DNA from: Pantoea deleyi
GTDB taxonomy: Bacteria > Pseudomonadota > Gammaproteobacteria > Enterobacterales > Enterobacteriaceae
Assembly: GCF_022647325.1 (NCBI RefSeq)
Contig: NZ_CP071405.1
Location: 2,790,001-2,854,000 of the forward strand
Length of the DNA: 64,000 bases
Direction: 5' to 3'
The number at the start of each line of letters is the position of its first letter. The first letter of the stretch is position 1. A program made the position numbers and the translations under genes. Below are positions 1-9,905 of the stretch, in pieces. The notes beneath the pieces were generated by a model. The model had not been told where the DNA came from. It saw only the letters and a list, made by a program, of their open reading frames with translations, and did not search any database.

Positions 1-1005
1 CCGCCGGGAGAGCGCCAGCGCCGCCCTGTTTTCGCCCACCTGCAGCGGCTGAATCGCGCTGGCTGATGGCATCAGTTGCCACGGCAGCGACGCCGCCCCG
101 CGCCGGAAATGCGCAATGTTCTGCTGCAGCTGCTGACGCAGCGCGTCGCCCTGCTGAATTTCGCGCAGCGCCGCCTGCAGCGCGACCGCCTGGGCTGCGG
201 GCATCGCCGTTGAGTAGATAAGATGGCGGCTGAACTGTAAAAAGTAGTCGGCGGTGTCGGCATCGCAGAGCAGCGCGGCTCCGCTGACGCCAAACGCCTT
301 GCCAAAGGTGACCACCAGCAGCGCCGGTTTAACGCCCTGCTGCCAGCAGCTGCCGCGCCCCTGCTCGCCCACCACGCCGATGCCGTGCGCATCATCCACC
401 AGCAGCCAGCCTTCGGCCTGCCGTGTCTGCTGCGCCAGGGCGGCCAGCGGCGCGCTGTCGCCATCCATGCTGAAGATGCCTTCCGTCACCACCAGCGTCT
501 CGCCAGCACAGGGGGCGGCGAGCCGTGCCGCCAGGCTCTCCGGCGCGTTATGGGTGAAACGTCGCAGCTGAGCCGGGCTGTGGCTGGCGGCGTCGAGCAG
601 CGACGCGTGGCTGAGCCTGTCCGCCAGGATGCGGTCGTCCTTCTCGGCCAGCAGATGAATCACCGCCTGATTCGCCGCAAAACCGGAGATAAACAGCAGC
701 GCCCGGTCGTAGCCGAGCCACGCCGCCAGCTCCGCCTCCAGATCGGCGTGCTGGCGGTGATAACCGGTGACATGCCCCGAGGCGCCTGCGCCCGCGCCCG
801 CCAGCGCCGCGCCCTGCTGCCAGGCGGCGATCACCGCCGGATGCCGGGTTAGGCCAAGGTAGTCATTGCTGGAGAAGTGAAGATAGTCGCGGCCACCGCT
901 CCGCAGCGTGCGGGTCGACTGCTGCTCGATGACCCGACGCTGCCGCCAGCCGTCCGCCGCACGGCGCTGCTCCAGCGCCTGCCGGAGTCGTTGCTGCCAG
1001 CTCAT
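1..1005 (-). CDS. bioF: 8-amino-7-oxononanoate synthase, 3' end cut by window edge
   Basis: PLP-dependent alpha-oxoamine synthase that condenses pimeloyl-thioester with alanine to form KAPA in biotin synthesis. The first 335 residues are visible and the C-terminus lies outside the window; the family is about 384 residues. The motif TFGKAFG carries the PLP lysine at residue 236, the same position as in E. coli BioF, and the downstream [10 protein letters not shown] segment is also typical. The ATG shares one base with the bioB stop (TAATG), so translation is probably coupled in a bioB-bioF operon that continues to the left. Identification is firm; only the truncation limits it. Confidence 0.95.
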   Translation of the reverse strand, partial: MSWQQRLRQALEQRRAADGWRQRRVIEQQSTRTLRSGGRDYLHFSSNDYLGLTRHPAVIAAWQQGAALAGAGAGASGHVTGYHRQHADLEAELAAWLGYDRALLFISGFAANQAVIHLLAEKDDRILADRLSHASLLDAASHSPAQLRRFTHNAPESLAARLAAPCAGETLVVTEGIFSMDGDSAPLAALAQQTRQAEGWLLVDDAHGIGVVGEQGRGSCWQQGVKPALLVVTFGKAFGVSGAALLCDADTADYFLQFSRHLIYSTAMPAAQAVALQAALREIQQGDALRQQLQQNIAHFRRGAASLPWQLMPSASAIQPLQVGENRAALALSRR

Positions 1006-2036
1006 TACAGCGCCGCGTTGTAGAACTGTTCAGTGTCGGCATGGAAGAGCTGCTCGCTGAGCGCCTGTGCCTGCTGCTGATCGCCGTGATGGGTGTGGGT
1101 ATGCTCCGGGTTCAGCCCCAGTTTGCGGAACAGCACGCGGTCTTTGTCCTCTTCCGGATTTGGCGTGGTCAGCAGTTTGCAGCCGTAGAAAATCGAGTTG
1201 GCCCCGGCCATAAAGCACATCGCCTGGGTCTGCTCGCTCATCTGCTCACGGCCCGCCGACAGACGGACGTGGGAGGTCGGCATCATGATACGCGCCACCG
1301 CGATGGTGCGGATAAAATCGAACGGCTCCACATCCTCGTTATCGGCCAGCGGCGTGCCTTTGACCTTGACCAGCATGTTGATCGGCACGCTCTCCGGCGG
1401 CGTCGGCAGATTGGCTAACTGCACCAGCAGCCCGGCGCGGTCGTTTACGGTTTCGCCCAGGCCGACGATGCCGCCTGAACAGACCTTAATTCCGGCGTCG
1501 CGCACTTTACCCAGCGTATCCAGACGCTCCTGATAGCTGCGGGTGGTGATGATGGAGCCATAGAATTCCGGCGAGGTGTCGAGGTTATGGTTGTAGAAAT
1601 CCAGGCCCGCGCCCGCCAGGCGCTGCGCCTGCTGCTCGCTGAGGGTACCCAGCGTCATGCAGGTCTCCATCCCCATCGCTTTCACGCCTTCCACCATCTT
1701 TTCCAGATAGGGCATGTCGCGCTCATGCGGGTTTTTCCACGCCGCGCCCATGCAGAAACGGGTCGAACCGGCGGCTTTGGCCTGACGCGCAGAGGTCAGG
1801 ACCTCCTCGACTTCCATCAGCCGTTCCGACTCCAGGCCGGTCTTGTAACGCGCGCTCTGCGGGCAATATTTGCAGTCTTCCGGACAGGCGCCGGTTTTGA
1901 TCGACAGCAGGGTGCTGACCTGCACCTGGCGCGGATCGAAGTGCTCACGATGCACCTGCTGTGCTTTAAACATCAGTTCAAGAAAAGGTGCATCAAACAG
2001 GGCTTGCGCCTGTGCAATTGTCCAGCGTTGAGCCAT
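1005..2036 (-). CDS. bioB: biotin synthase (radical SAM)
   Basis: Radical SAM enzyme that inserts sulfur into dethiobiotin to give biotin, the last pathway step, in the cytosol. The protein has 343 residues. The SAM-cluster motif CPEDCKYC places cysteines at 51, 55 and 58, and later motifs such as [12 protein letters not shown] are classic BioB. It is the first gene of the leftward bio operon and diverges from bioA, with the BirA operator between them. The start MAQRWT is the usual one for the family. Expression should fall when biotin is abundant, as in E. coli. Confidence 0.97.
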   Translation of the reverse strand: MAQRWTIAQAQALFDAPFLELMFKAQQVHREHFDPRQVQVSTLLSIKTGACPEDCKYCPQSARYKTGLESERLMEVEEVLTSARQAKAAGSTRFCMGAAWKNPHERDMPYLEKMVEGVKAMGMETCMTLGTLSEQQAQRLAGAGLDFYNHNLDTSPEFYGSIITTRSYQERLDTLGKVRDAGIKVCSGGIVGLGETVNDRAGLLVQLANLPTPPESVPINMLVKVKGTPLADNEDVEPFDFIRTIAVARIMMPTSHVRLSAGREQMSEQTQAMCFMAGANSIFYGCKLLTTPNPEEDKDRVLFRKLGLNPEHTHTHHGDQQQAQALSEQLFHADTEQFYNAAL

Positions 2037-2084
2037 TACTTACTCCAGAAAAGGGTGTCATCCCGACGAAAAGCAGGGTTATAC

Positions 2085-2117
2085 TTGTAAACTATATTTT
2101 TTTATTTTGGTTTACAA
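2085..2117. promoter_or_regulatory. BirA operator between bioB and bioA
   Basis: Inverted half sites TTGTAAAC (2085-2092) and GTTTACAA (2110-2117) lie in the 86-bp gap between the divergent bioB and bioA starts. This matches the enterobacterial BirA operator TTGTAAACC-N15/16-GGTTTACAA with one left-arm deviation (T for the last C) and N15. The bioA-side promoter and both start codons lie within a few tens of bases, so biotinyl-AMP-bound BirA would repress both directions. The sequence match is direct; the regulation is inferred from the family. Confidence 0.9.
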
Positions 2118-2122
2118 CTCCG

Positions 2123-3427
2123 ATGACTACCCCCGTTTTTTCCGCAGACGATGCCCGCTTTGATCGCCAGCATATCTGGCATCCCTACACTTCGATGCAG
2201 GATCCGCTGCCCTGCTATCCGGTGGTCGCCGCGCACGGTTTCCAGCTGCAGCTGGCCGACGGGCGCGAACTGGTGGACGGCATGTCCTCGTGGTGGGCGG
2301 CGATCCACGGCTACAACCATCCGCGTCTGAACCGGGCGCTGACGGAGCAGGCTTCGCAGATGTCGCACGTCATGTTTGGCGGCATTACCCATCCGGCGGC
2401 GGTGGCGCTCTGCCGTCAGCTGGTGGCGATGACGCCCGATCCGCTGGAATGTGTCTTCCTGGCCGATTCCGGTTCGGTGGCGGTGGAAGTCTCGATGAAG
2501 ATGGCGCTGCAGTACTGGCTCGGACGGGGCGAGACCCGCCAGCAGTTCCTGACGCTGAAACGCGGCTATCACGGCGATACTTTTGCCGCGATGTCGGTGT
2601 GCGATCCCGAAAACTCAATGCACAGTCTGTGGCGCGGATATCTGCCCGAACATCACTTTGCCGCCGCCCCGGCCTGCGGCTTTGATGAGGCGTGGAACCC
2701 GGCTGATTTCGACGACTTCGCCCGGCTTATCGAAACGCATCACCGGCAGCTGGCGGCGGTGATCCTGGAGCCGATCGTGCAGGGCGCAGGCGGCATGCGT
2801 CTCTATCATCCGCGCTACCTGCAGCAGGTGCGGGAGGCGTGCGACCGCTATGGTGTGCTGCTGATTGCCGATGAGATCGCCACCGGTTTCGGCCGCACCG
2901 GCAAACTGTTCGCCTGTGAACATGCGGGCATCACGCCGGATATCCTCTGCGTCGGTAAAGCGCTGACCGGCGGCATGATGACGCTCTCCGCTACCCTGAC
3001 CACCCGCGAGGTGGCCGACACCATCAGCCGCAGCGCGGCCGGGTGCTTTATGCATGGCCCGACCTTTATGGGCAATCCGCTGGCCTGCGCGGTGGCGGCA
3101 GAGAGCCTGACCATGCTGGCCGAGGGGCACTGGCAGCAGCAGGTGGCGCGTATTGAACAGCAGCTGCGGGCCGAGCTGCTGCCGCTGCGCCACGCACCGC
3201 AGGTGGCGGATGTGCGCGTGCTGGGCGCGATTGGCGTGGTAGAGACACATCAGCCGGTCAATATGGCGGCGCTGCAGCAGTTCTTTGTGGAACAGGGTGT
3301 CTGGATCCGGCCGTTTGGCCGGCTCATCTACCTGATGCCGCCCTATATCATTACGCCACAGGCGCTGAGTCAGCTGGTGCAGGCGATCGGCGGCGCGCTG
3401 GCGCATCCGCAACATTTTAGCGGCTGA
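2123..3427 (+). CDS. bioA: adenosylmethionine--8-amino-7-oxononanoate aminotransferase
   Basis: PLP aminotransferase that uses SAM as amino donor to convert KAPA to DAPA in biotin synthesis. From the ATG at 2123 (MTTPVFS) it is 434 residues, near the usual 429. The reading frame stays open upstream to 1988, but that stretch covers the operator and the divergent bioB start, so the later ATG is chosen. The PLP lysine is in CVGKALTGG (residue 279), and the substrate-site region [13 protein letters not shown] is present. It diverges from bioB and is followed by ybhB as in E. coli. Confidence 0.96.
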   Translation: MTTPVFSADDARFDRQHIWHPYTSMQDPLPCYPVVAAHGFQLQLADGRELVDGMSSWWAAIHGYNHPRLNRALTEQASQMSHVMFGGITHPAAVALCRQLVAMTPDPLECVFLADSGSVAVEVSMKMALQYWLGRGETRQQFLTLKRGYHGDTFAAMSVCDPENSMHSLWRGYLPEHHFAAAPACGFDEAWNPADFDDFARLIETHHRQLAAVILEPIVQGAGGMRLYHPRYLQQVREACDRYGVLLIADEIATGFGRTGKLFACEHAGITPDILCVGKALTGGMMTLSATLTTREVADTISRSAAGCFMHGPTFMGNPLACAVAAESLTMLAEGHWQQQVARIEQQLRAELLPLRHAPQVADVRVLGAIGVVETHQPVNMAALQQFFVEQGVWIRPFGRLIYLMPPYIITPQALSQLVQAIGGALAHPQHFSG

Positions 3428-3502
3428 GGCGGGTGGCCCCCTGGCACAGATGGCGCTTTTGGTTATGATGAAAGACTATTCATCGACAATCGAGGAGATG
3501 TG

Positions 3503-3979
3503 ATGCGCATTGTGAGTCAGGATTTTAATGACGGCGAGAAGATGCCTGAAAAGCATGTTTTCAACGGCATGGGGTATCAGGGCGAGAATATCTCTCCCCA
3601 TCTGGCCTGGGAAGCGGCCCCCGAAGGCACCAAAAGTTTTGTGGTGACCTGCTACGATCCTGATGCGCCGACCGGTTCCGGCTGGTGGCACTGGGTAGTA
3701 GCGAACATTCCGGCCAGCACCACGTCGCTGCCGCAGGGCGCCGGTTCCGGCAAGGCCTCACTGCCTGCTGGCGCGATCCAGACCCGTACCGATTTCGGTC
3801 AGGCGGGCTACGGTGGCGCCGCGCCGCCACAGGGCGAAACTCATCGCTACATCTTCACCGTGCATGCGCTGGATGTGGAGACGATTGAGGTGGATGAGGG
3901 TGCCAGCGGCGCAATGGTCGGCTTTAACGTGCATTTCCACGCGCTGGCGAGCGCCTCGCTGACCGTGAACTATCAGTAA
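3503..3979 (+). CDS. ybhB: PEBP-family protein (Raf kinase inhibitor-like)
   Basis: Small soluble phosphatidylethanolamine-binding-protein-family member of 158 residues, the same length as E. coli YbhB. The family signature DPDAPTGSGWWHWVV and the later GETHRYIFTVHAL segment are visible. The ATG at 3503 follows GAGGAG (3492-3497) by five bases; an in-frame GTG one codon earlier is less likely. It sits directly after bioA, the conserved position, but no biochemical role in biotin metabolism is established. The cellular substrate is unknown. Confidence 0.88.
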   Translation: MRIVSQDFNDGEKMPEKHVFNGMGYQGENISPHLAWEAAPEGTKSFVVTCYDPDAPTGSGWWHWVVANIPASTTSLPQGAGSGKASLPAGAIQTRTDFGQAGYGGAAPPQGETHRYIFTVHALDVETIEVDEGASGAMVGFNVHFHALASASLTVNYQ

Positions 3980-4082
3980 TTCAGCCGGGAACAGGGCTGG
4001 AGGAGGCAGGCACCGCGAGCCAGAAAGGGCGATTTGGGCGTCTGAATCTGACGTTGTTTGCGGTGTCTGCAGCAGACCTTCA

Positions 4083-4111
4083 CGCCACTCCCGGCCGGGA
4101 GTGGCGTTTTT
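4083..4111 (+). terminator. rho-independent terminator after ybhB
   Basis: A perfect palindrome with 12-base arms (CGCCACTCCCGG and its complement, 4083-4106) is followed at once by five T residues. It points rightward, about 100 bp after the ybhB stop, just before the convergent end of pgl. Confidence 0.85.
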
Positions 4112-4120
4112 CGTAACGGG

Positions 4121-5122
4121 TTACGCCTGCAGCGCGTGGATCACCACCCACATCGGCCCCTGCCCTACCGCATAACGGCCCAGCGGCTGCAACAGCCCTT
4201 TGGGTTCGCTAATCGCATAGACTTCGATGTGATGAGATTTCTGCCCGGCGGCCACCAGGAAACGTCCGCTGTGATCGATATTAAAGCCGCGCGGCTGGGT
4301 TTCGGTCGGCTGAAACCCTTCCAGGGTCAGCTCATCGCCCGCTTCGCTGACGCTGAAGATCGCCAGCGTGCTGCTGGTGCGATCGCAGGCATAGAGGAAG
4401 CGGCCATCGGGCGTCAGATGAATATCGGCGGCCCAGCGCGTGCCGCTAAAGTCCGGCGGCATCATATCCAGCGTCTGCACGCTTTCGGCTTCGCCTTCGC
4501 CGTTATTCAATGCCCAGACCTCAACCGTGCTGTCCAGCTCGTTGACGCAGTAGGCGTAGTGGCCGCCCGGATGGAACTGCATATGGCGCGGACCGGCGCC
4601 TTCCACCGTCGTCACCTGCGCCTGCGGGCGCGGCGTCAGCTGACCCGCGTCATTCAGCGCAAACAGGCAGATGCGATCCTGCTTCAGTGCCGGAACGTAG
4701 AGCGTCGTATTGTCGTTATCAATATTGGCGGAGTGACAGCCGTCCAGGCCGTTGATGACCTGCAGCGGAGCCTGCGGAATGCCCTCTTCATCGATCGGGC
4801 TGACGCTGACGCAGGCATCGTTGTAAGAGCCGCAGAACAGGAACCGGCCCTGATGGTCGGTGGAGATATGGGTCGGGCTGCCGGGCAGCGGCGCCTGGCC
4901 CGCTTCGGTCAGCGTGCCATCGGCGGCGATACGGAACGCCAGTACGCGGAAATTGGGACGCACACCGACATAGAGAAAATCGCGTTTCGGACTCACCACC
5001 ATCGGCTGAACCTGGCCGGCGACATCCGTCACCTGAAGCAACGTCAGCCCGCCCTCATCATTCATCTGCCAGACGTGAATCTGCTGGCTCTCGGGACTGG
5101 CGGTGTAGACAACCTGTTTCAT
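4121..5122 (-). CDS. pgl: 6-phosphogluconolactonase (beta-propeller type)
   Basis: Hydrolyses 6-phosphoglucono-delta-lactone in the oxidative pentose phosphate pathway. The 333-residue protein matches the YbhE/Pgl seven-bladed propeller family in length (E. coli 331) and has characteristic blade segments such as [13 protein letters not shown] and [14 protein letters not shown]. The start [12 protein letters not shown] is the family start and a GGAG-type ribosome site lies just upstream. It is monocistronic, between convergent ybhB and divergent ybhA. Confidence is high because both sequence and neighbours agree. Confidence 0.95.
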   Translation of the reverse strand: MKQVVYTASPESQQIHVWQMNDEGGLTLLQVTDVAGQVQPMVVSPKRDFLYVGVRPNFRVLAFRIAADGTLTEAGQAPLPGSPTHISTDHQGRFLFCGSYNDACVSVSPIDEEGIPQAPLQVINGLDGCHSANIDNDNTTLYVPALKQDRICLFALNDAGQLTPRPQAQVTTVEGAGPRHMQFHPGGHYAYCVNELDSTVEVWALNNGEGEAESVQTLDMMPPDFSGTRWAADIHLTPDGRFLYACDRTSSTLAIFSVSEAGDELTLEGFQPTETQPRGFNIDHSGRFLVAAGQKSHHIEVYAISEPKGLLQPLGRYAVGQGPMWVVIHALQA

Positions 5123-5277
5123 GCATTCTCCTTTTTTGCTGCCTGATCATGATCTGTGAATCACTGTAGCGTGTTTTACTGCCCGACGCTGAAATCATTT
5201 GTGTCCGGTTTTTTGTCTCCGGGCCGTGGTCAGGTGTAGACTTTACCCCCTGCAAACCCGGAAAAATGGAAGGATTA

Positions 5278-6096
5278 ATGCGCTACCGTGTCATTGCCCT
5301 CGACCTCGACGGCACGCTGCTGACCCCAGCTAAAACGATTCTGCCGCAGTCTGTTGACGCCCTGAACCAGGCACGTCAGGCGGGCGTGCATGTCGCTATC
5401 GTTACCGGACGCCATCACTGCGCCATTCACCCTTTTTACCAGGCATTACAACTGGATACACCCGCAATCTGCTGTAACGGCACCTACCTGTATGATTACC
5501 AGGCGAAAAAGGTGCTGGCCGCCGATCCGCTGGAACCGGCGCGGGCTTTACAGGTGATTGAGATGCTGGATCGTCAGCAGATTCACGGGCTGCTCTATGT
5601 GGATGACGCGATGCTCTATCAGACCCCGACCGGTCATGTGACGCGCACCCTGAAATGGGCCGAATCCCTGCCGCCCCACCAGCGCCCGCTGTTCCGTCAG
5701 GTGCCCGACCTGGCGCAGGCTGCGCGTGACGCCGGTGCGATCTGGAAGTTTGCCCTGTCGCACGAAAACATCCCCGAATTGCAGCAGTTCGCCCGCACGG
5801 TTGAAGCGGAGCTGGGCCTGGCGTGTGAGTGGTCCTGGCACGATCAGGTGGATATCGCAAAAGGGGGCAACAGCAAAGGCAGACGGCTGGCGCAGTGGGT
5901 CGAATCACTGGGCCTTACCATGGATGATGTGATTGCGTTCGGTGATAACTATAACGATCTCAGCATGCTGGAAACGGCCGGGCTCGGCGTGGCGATGGGC
6001 AATGCCGATGAGGCAATCCGGGCGCGGGCGAAAGTGGTGATCGGCACCAACCTGGAACCCGGTATTGCCGATACCCTCTATCGGTACGTGCTGTAA
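5278..6096 (+). CDS. ybhA: HAD-superfamily (Cof type) sugar/PLP phosphatase
   Basis: HAD hydrolase of the Cof/IIB subfamily. E. coli YbhA dephosphorylates pyridoxal 5'-phosphate and some sugar phosphates. Motif I is ALDLDGTLL (Asp9, Asp11), an ITGR-like motif follows (VTGRHH), and motif IV is FGDNYND near residue 222. The ATG at 5278 gives 272 residues, exactly the E. coli length; an in-frame ATG at 5266 would add four residues and is disfavoured by homology. Its stop codon abuts the convergent modC stop with no base between them. Confidence 0.92.
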   Translation: MRYRVIALDLDGTLLTPAKTILPQSVDALNQARQAGVHVAIVTGRHHCAIHPFYQALQLDTPAICCNGTYLYDYQAKKVLAADPLEPARALQVIEMLDRQQIHGLLYVDDAMLYQTPTGHVTRTLKWAESLPPHQRPLFRQVPDLAQAARDAGAIWKFALSHENIPELQQFARTVEAELGLACEWSWHDQVDIAKGGNSKGRRLAQWVESLGLTMDDVIAFGDNYNDLSMLETAGLGVAMGNADEAIRARAKVVIGTNLEPGIADTLYRYVL

Positions 6097-7155
6097 TCAG
6101 GGCGTCACCGAGACGCTCTTTATCTGGGCATACAGCCACTGATCGGGCCGGATGCCCAGCTCATCACGCGCCCACGGCGTGATGCGCGCCCAGAGTTCAC
6201 TGATGCCGATGCGCAGCTTCACCTCGACCTGATCCCCGACCTCCAGCAGCTCCACCACCTGCGCCGGTAAGATGTTACGGATAGAGCTGTGCTGCGGCGG
6301 TTGCAGCGCCAGCGAAACGTCGGCTGACGCGATGCGGATACGCAGCGGCGTTTTGACCGGCTGATTCACCCGGCTGACCCAGATATGCTGATCGCCCAGC
6401 GACAGCGCGGTCATCGGATAGTCAGGATGCTGTTCCAGCACCTGCACCCGCAGCACGCTGGTCAGCTCGCTCACCGGCAGCCACGGCCGCATCGCGCTGC
6501 TGCTCCAGACCCGCTCCAGCGGACCAAAGGCTTTGACTTTGCCCGCATCCAGCACCAGCACGTTATCGGCCAGTTGCAGGATCTCCTCCAGGCTGTGCGA
6601 GACGTAGAGCATGGGGATATCGACCTGCTTCGCCAGCTTCTGCAGATAGGGCATCAGCTCCCGCTTACGCGGCAGATCCAGCGACGCCAGCGGCTCATCC
6701 AGCAGCAGCATATCCGGGGCGGTCAGCAGCGCACGACCTATCGCCACCCGCTGTTTTTCCCCGCCCGACAGCGACCGGGGAAAGCGTGGCAGCAGCGCCT
6801 CCAGGCCCAGCAGCGACACCAGATTATCGAACTGCGCTTTCATCCCCGGCGCCATGCCATATTGCAGGTTGCCCCGCACCCGATAGTGCGGAAACAGCCG
6901 CGCATCCTGGAACACATAGCCGATGCGCCGCTTCTCCGGCGGCAGCGAGATCTGCTGCTCCGCGTCGAACAGCAGACGATCTTTCAGCTGGATGCGTCCG
7001 TGCTGCGGCTGCGTCAGGCCGCTGATGGCGTTGATCAGCGAGGTTTTCCCGGCGCCGGAGACACCAAAGATGGCGGTGATCCCCCTGGCCGGGATCTGCA
7101 GGTCTACCGCCAGCTGGTGGTCGCCCTGCTGCTGAGTAAAGTTAAGTGATAGCAT
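6097..7155 (-). CDS. modC: molybdate ABC transporter ATP-binding protein
   Basis: ATPase of the ModABC molybdate importer at the inner membrane. Walker A GVSGAGKT, signature LSGGEKQR and Walker B LLLDEP are present in order, followed by a C-terminal TOBE/Mop regulatory domain with the [10 protein letters not shown] region. The frame opens further upstream (to 7194), but the ATG at 7155 (MLSLNFTQ) matches E. coli ModC and overlaps the modB stop by one base (TGATG), so it is chosen (352 residues). It is the last gene of modABC. Confidence 0.95.
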   Translation of the reverse strand: MLSLNFTQQQGDHQLAVDLQIPARGITAIFGVSGAGKTSLINAISGLTQPQHGRIQLKDRLLFDAEQQISLPPEKRRIGYVFQDARLFPHYRVRGNLQYGMAPGMKAQFDNLVSLLGLEALLPRFPRSLSGGEKQRVAIGRALLTAPDMLLLDEPLASLDLPRKRELMPYLQKLAKQVDIPMLYVSHSLEEILQLADNVLVLDAGKVKAFGPLERVWSSSAMRPWLPVSELTSVLRVQVLEQHPDYPMTALSLGDQHIWVSRVNQPVKTPLRIRIASADVSLALQPPQHSSIRNILPAQVVELLEVGDQVEVKLRIGISELWARITPWARDELGIRPDQWLYAQIKSVSVTP

Positions 7156-7844
7156 CAGTTCCCCATCCGCTTGCGGCTCTGCCGTGCCAGCCATTCCGAC
7201 GCCAGCAGCGAGGCGAGCGCCAGCACGATAGCGATAACGCAGAGCCGCGCCGCCGCCCCTTCCGCGCCGGGCGTTTCGATCAGGGTATACATCGCCAGCG
7301 GCAGCGTGCGCGTCTCGCCGGGAATATTCGAGACAAAGGTGATGGTGGCGCCGAACTCGCCCAGCGATCGGGCAAAAGCCAGCACCGTGCCGGCGATCAC
7401 GCCTGGCAGGGTCAGCGGCAGCGTGATGGTCAAAAAGACCCGCCAGCGGCCGGCGCCCAGCGTGCGTGCCGCCTGCTCCAGCCGGCTATCCACCGCCTCC
7501 AGCGCCAGACGGATGGCGCGCACCATTAACGGAAGCGCAATCACGGCCGACGCCAGTGCGGCTCCGCGCCAGCTGAACGCGAAGCTGAACCCGAACCAGT
7601 CGTAGAGCTTTTCTCCGATGATGCCGCGGCGGCCCAGGGTAATCAGCAGCAGATAGCCCACCACCACCGGCGGCAGCACCAGCGGCAGGTGGATCAGGCT
7701 GTCGAGCAGCGCCTTGCCGGGAAAACGGCAGCGCACCAGAATCCACGCCATCAGGATGCCAAACGGCAGACTGCCCAGCACGGCTATGCCAGAGACTTTA
7801 AGGCTAAGCACTACCGCCTGCCATTCGGGATCGCTGAGTATCAT
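7155..7844 (-). CDS. modB: molybdate ABC transporter permease
   Basis: Inner-membrane permease of ModABC, 229 residues as in E. coli. Several hydrophobic segments are visible, and the cytoplasmic EAA-type coupling loop is at [21 protein letters not shown]. It starts inside the modA stop (ATGA overlap) and ends inside the modC start, a tightly coupled operon. Transports molybdate delivered by ModA. Confidence 0.96.
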   Translation of the reverse strand: MILSDPEWQAVVLSLKVSGIAVLGSLPFGILMAWILVRCRFPGKALLDSLIHLPLVLPPVVVGYLLLITLGRRGIIGEKLYDWFGFSFAFSWRGAALASAVIALPLMVRAIRLALEAVDSRLEQAARTLGAGRWRVFLTITLPLTLPGVIAGTVLAFARSLGEFGATITFVSNIPGETRTLPLAMYTLIETPGAEGAAARLCVIAIVLALASLLASEWLARQSRKRMGN

Positions 7845-8614
7845 TTCGTCGGTGTAAATCCGTAATGGTTGAAGATCGCCGCGGCCTGCGGCCCTTTCAG
7901 GTAATCATAAAACGCTTTTACGCTGGCCGTGTCGCGATCGTTCACAATCGCCAGCGGATATTCCACGGGCTTGTGGCTGGAGGCCGGAAAACGCCCCACC
8001 ACCGCAACCTTATCACTGGCGACCGCGTCGGAACCGTAGACGATGCCGTAAGGCGTTTCGTTACGCTCGACCAGCGCCAGCGCTGCCCGCACATTGTTTG
8101 CGGGCGCTAACAGAGGCGCCACCACCGGCCAGGCCCCCAGCGTCTGCAGCGCCTCTTTCGCATAGATCCCCGCCGGAACGTGGTCCGGATCGCCGACCGC
8201 CAGTCGTTCGCCGTGCAGCAGGCTTTTCCAGTCAGTCTGTGCATCCAGCGTGACCGCGCTGGCTGCGGCACGCCGGGGCGCAACCAGCACCAGATCGTTG
8301 CCCAGCAGGGTAACGCGGCTGCGGGTGATGACGCTTTTTTTCGCCACCGCATCATCCATCCACTGCTGATCGGCAGAGATAAAGAGATCGGCCGGCGCGC
8401 CCTGCTCAATCTGCCGCGCCAGCGTTGACGAGGAGGCAAAAGAGGCAACGACCTTCACCCCTTTTTCCTGCTGATACTGCGTCGCAATGTCCTGAACGGC
8501 ATTGGTCAGGGAAGCGGCCGCAAACAGGGTGATGTTATCGGCCGCCACGGCCTGCCCGGCCAGCGAAACGCTCACCAGCGCCGCCAGGCCCCAGCGATGA
8601 ACAGATAATGACAT
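7841..8614 (-). CDS. modA: molybdate-binding periplasmic protein
   Basis: Periplasmic oxyanion-binding protein of the molybdate importer, 257 residues. A signal peptide of about 24 residues ends near QAVA-AD, and the mature N-terminus ITLFAAASLTNA is the ModA ligand-binding start. Later segments (ADLFISADQQWMD, VERNETPYGIVYGSDA) match the family. It is first in modABC, behind a ModE operator at 8632-8655, so it should be repressed when molybdate is sufficient. Confidence 0.96.
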   Translation of the reverse strand: MSLSVHRWGLAALVSVSLAGQAVAADNITLFAAASLTNAVQDIATQYQQEKGVKVVASFASSSTLARQIEQGAPADLFISADQQWMDDAVAKKSVITRSRVTLLGNDLVLVAPRRAAASAVTLDAQTDWKSLLHGERLAVGDPDHVPAGIYAKEALQTLGAWPVVAPLLAPANNVRAALALVERNETPYGIVYGSDAVASDKVAVVGRFPASSHKPVEYPLAIVNDRDTASVKAFYDYLKGPQAAAIFNHYGFTPTK

Positions 8615-8631
8615 GATGCTCTCCGGCTATT

Positions 8632-8655
8632 CGTTGTGTAGCGGATGATACAACG
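8632..8655 (-). promoter_or_regulatory. ModE operator upstream of modA
   Basis: A 24-base element lies 18 bp upstream of the modA start. Read on the minus strand it is CGTTGTAT-N8-ACACAACG, the same 8+8+8 layout as the E. coli modA operator (CGTTATAT-N8-ACATAACG). The ModE gene itself is nearby at 9054. The match is seen in the sequence; binding is inferred. Confidence 0.85.
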
Positions 8656-8761
8656 CCGGTTCGGGCAGCGTCATGAAATTATCGGCAGAAGAGAGAGAAG
8701 ATTGAGCAGAAGCGAGGGGGAGAAACGACCACGCCCGCACAGACGGCGGGCGTGGCAGCGT

Positions 8762-8917
8762 TTAATTGTGCGAACGGGCGGAGGATTTTTCGCGATGACC
8801 CACTTTCGAGAAGATGTTGAACACTTCACCCAGGCCATAAATCATACCCAGCATCAGCGCCATTACCACAGGGACCATCAGGATCGCCACGGCGAGGCTT
8901 TTCAGTAATTCCAGCAT
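8762..8917 (-). CDS. acrZ: AcrAB-TolC efflux accessory peptide
   Basis: A 51-residue single-span membrane peptide, starting [21 protein letters not shown]. coli AcrZ (49 residues, formerly YbhT) is near identical in its first 36 residues, including [11 protein letters not shown]. In E. coli it binds AcrB and alters export of some drugs. The ATG at 8917 is preferred over an upstream in-frame start at 9004 because the extension is basic, unlike any AcrZ, and the position between modA and modE is conserved. Confidence 0.92.
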   Translation of the reverse strand: MLELLKSLAVAILMVPVVMALMLGMIYGLGEVFNIFSKVGHREKSSARSHN

Positions 8918-9053
8918 GGAGAGTCTCACTCTGCGAACAAAGAAGTGATTGTAACGGGTCAGTAAAATTTTGCGCAGCCCTTTTCGTGCTTTTACTTTGG
9001 TCACAAAACGCCGCTATCATCGGCCTTCGCCTTAACCCTTTGCCGGAGCCGTC

Positions 9054-9836
9054 ATGGAAGCCGAACTGTCCCTTCATATCCGTTTACACCAGAAACTGTT
9101 TGCCGATCCGCGACGTATCGAGCTGCTGAAACGGATTCAGCAGACCGGATCGATCAGTCAGGGCGCGAAGCTGGCCGGCATCAGCTACAAAAGCGCCTGG
9201 GATGCGATCAATGAGATGAACCAGATGGCGGATGAGACGCTGGTTGAGCGGGCCACCGGCGGCAAAGGCGGCGGCGGTGCCACGCTGACCCGCTACGGGG
9301 AGCGCCTGATCCAGCTTTTTCAGCTGATGGAGCAGATTCAGCAGAAAGCTTTCGATGCGCTGCAGCAGGATACGCTGCCGCTCGACAGTCTGCTGGCCGC
9401 CATCGCCCGTTTCTCGCTGCAGACCAGCGCCCGCAATCAGCTCTTTGGCACCGTGATCAGCAACGATGCCCGCCAGGTGGTGCAGCATCTGATCATTCAG
9501 CTGGCCGATGGCGTGACGCAGCTCAGCGTGGCGCTGACTCAGCGCAGTGCCGATCGCCTGCAGCTGGCCGCAGGTAAAGAGGTGCTGGTGCTGATCAAGG
9601 CGCCGTGGATCCGCGTCAGCCGCGACACCACAGAGCAGGACAATCATCTGGCGGCCACCCTGACCGCCATTGAGCCGGGTGAGCAGAGAAGCGAACTGCT
9701 GATGCAGCTCGCCAGCGGCGAAACCCTGTGCGCGACCCTGAGCAACGACCGGCTTCATCAGCTGGCGCTGCAGCCCGGTGACGCCGTGTTCGCCAGTTTC
9801 AATGCAGAGGAGGCGATCGTCGCTACCCTGCTCTAG
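9054..9836 (+). CDS. modE: molybdate-responsive transcriptional regulator
   Basis: Molybdate sensor and DNA-binding regulator, 260 residues (E. coli 262). The N-terminal winged helix includes GSISQGAKLAGISYKSAWDA, and two C-terminal Mop/TOBE repeats follow, with the SARNQLFGTV motif opening the first. It represses modABC and activates some molybdoenzyme genes in E. coli. It diverges from acrZ and precedes modF. The ATG at 9054 is the family start. Confidence 0.96.
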   Translation: MEAELSLHIRLHQKLFADPRRIELLKRIQQTGSISQGAKLAGISYKSAWDAINEMNQMADETLVERATGGKGGGGATLTRYGERLIQLFQLMEQIQQKAFDALQQDTLPLDSLLAAIARFSLQTSARNQLFGTVISNDARQVVQHLIIQLADGVTQLSVALTQRSADRLQLAAGKEVLVLIKAPWIRVSRDTTEQDNHLAATLTAIEPGEQRSELLMQLASGETLCATLSNDRLHQLALQPGDAVFASFNAEEAIVATLL

Positions 9837-9905
9837 CGCCTGATTTGACTTCACCCCGGGCAATGGTTACAACTCACTCATACGATGCAAAAAATGGAAC
9901 AGATC

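Noticed and set aside
1988..2122. Upstream extension of bioA by 45 codons
   Set aside because: It would run through the BirA operator and the bioB start; the ATG at 2123 matches the family start.
4058..5146. Plus-strand open frame of 362 codons opposite pgl
   Set aside because: It is the antisense shadow of the well-supported pgl gene; high GC keeps the opposite frame open. No motif or ribosome site supports it.
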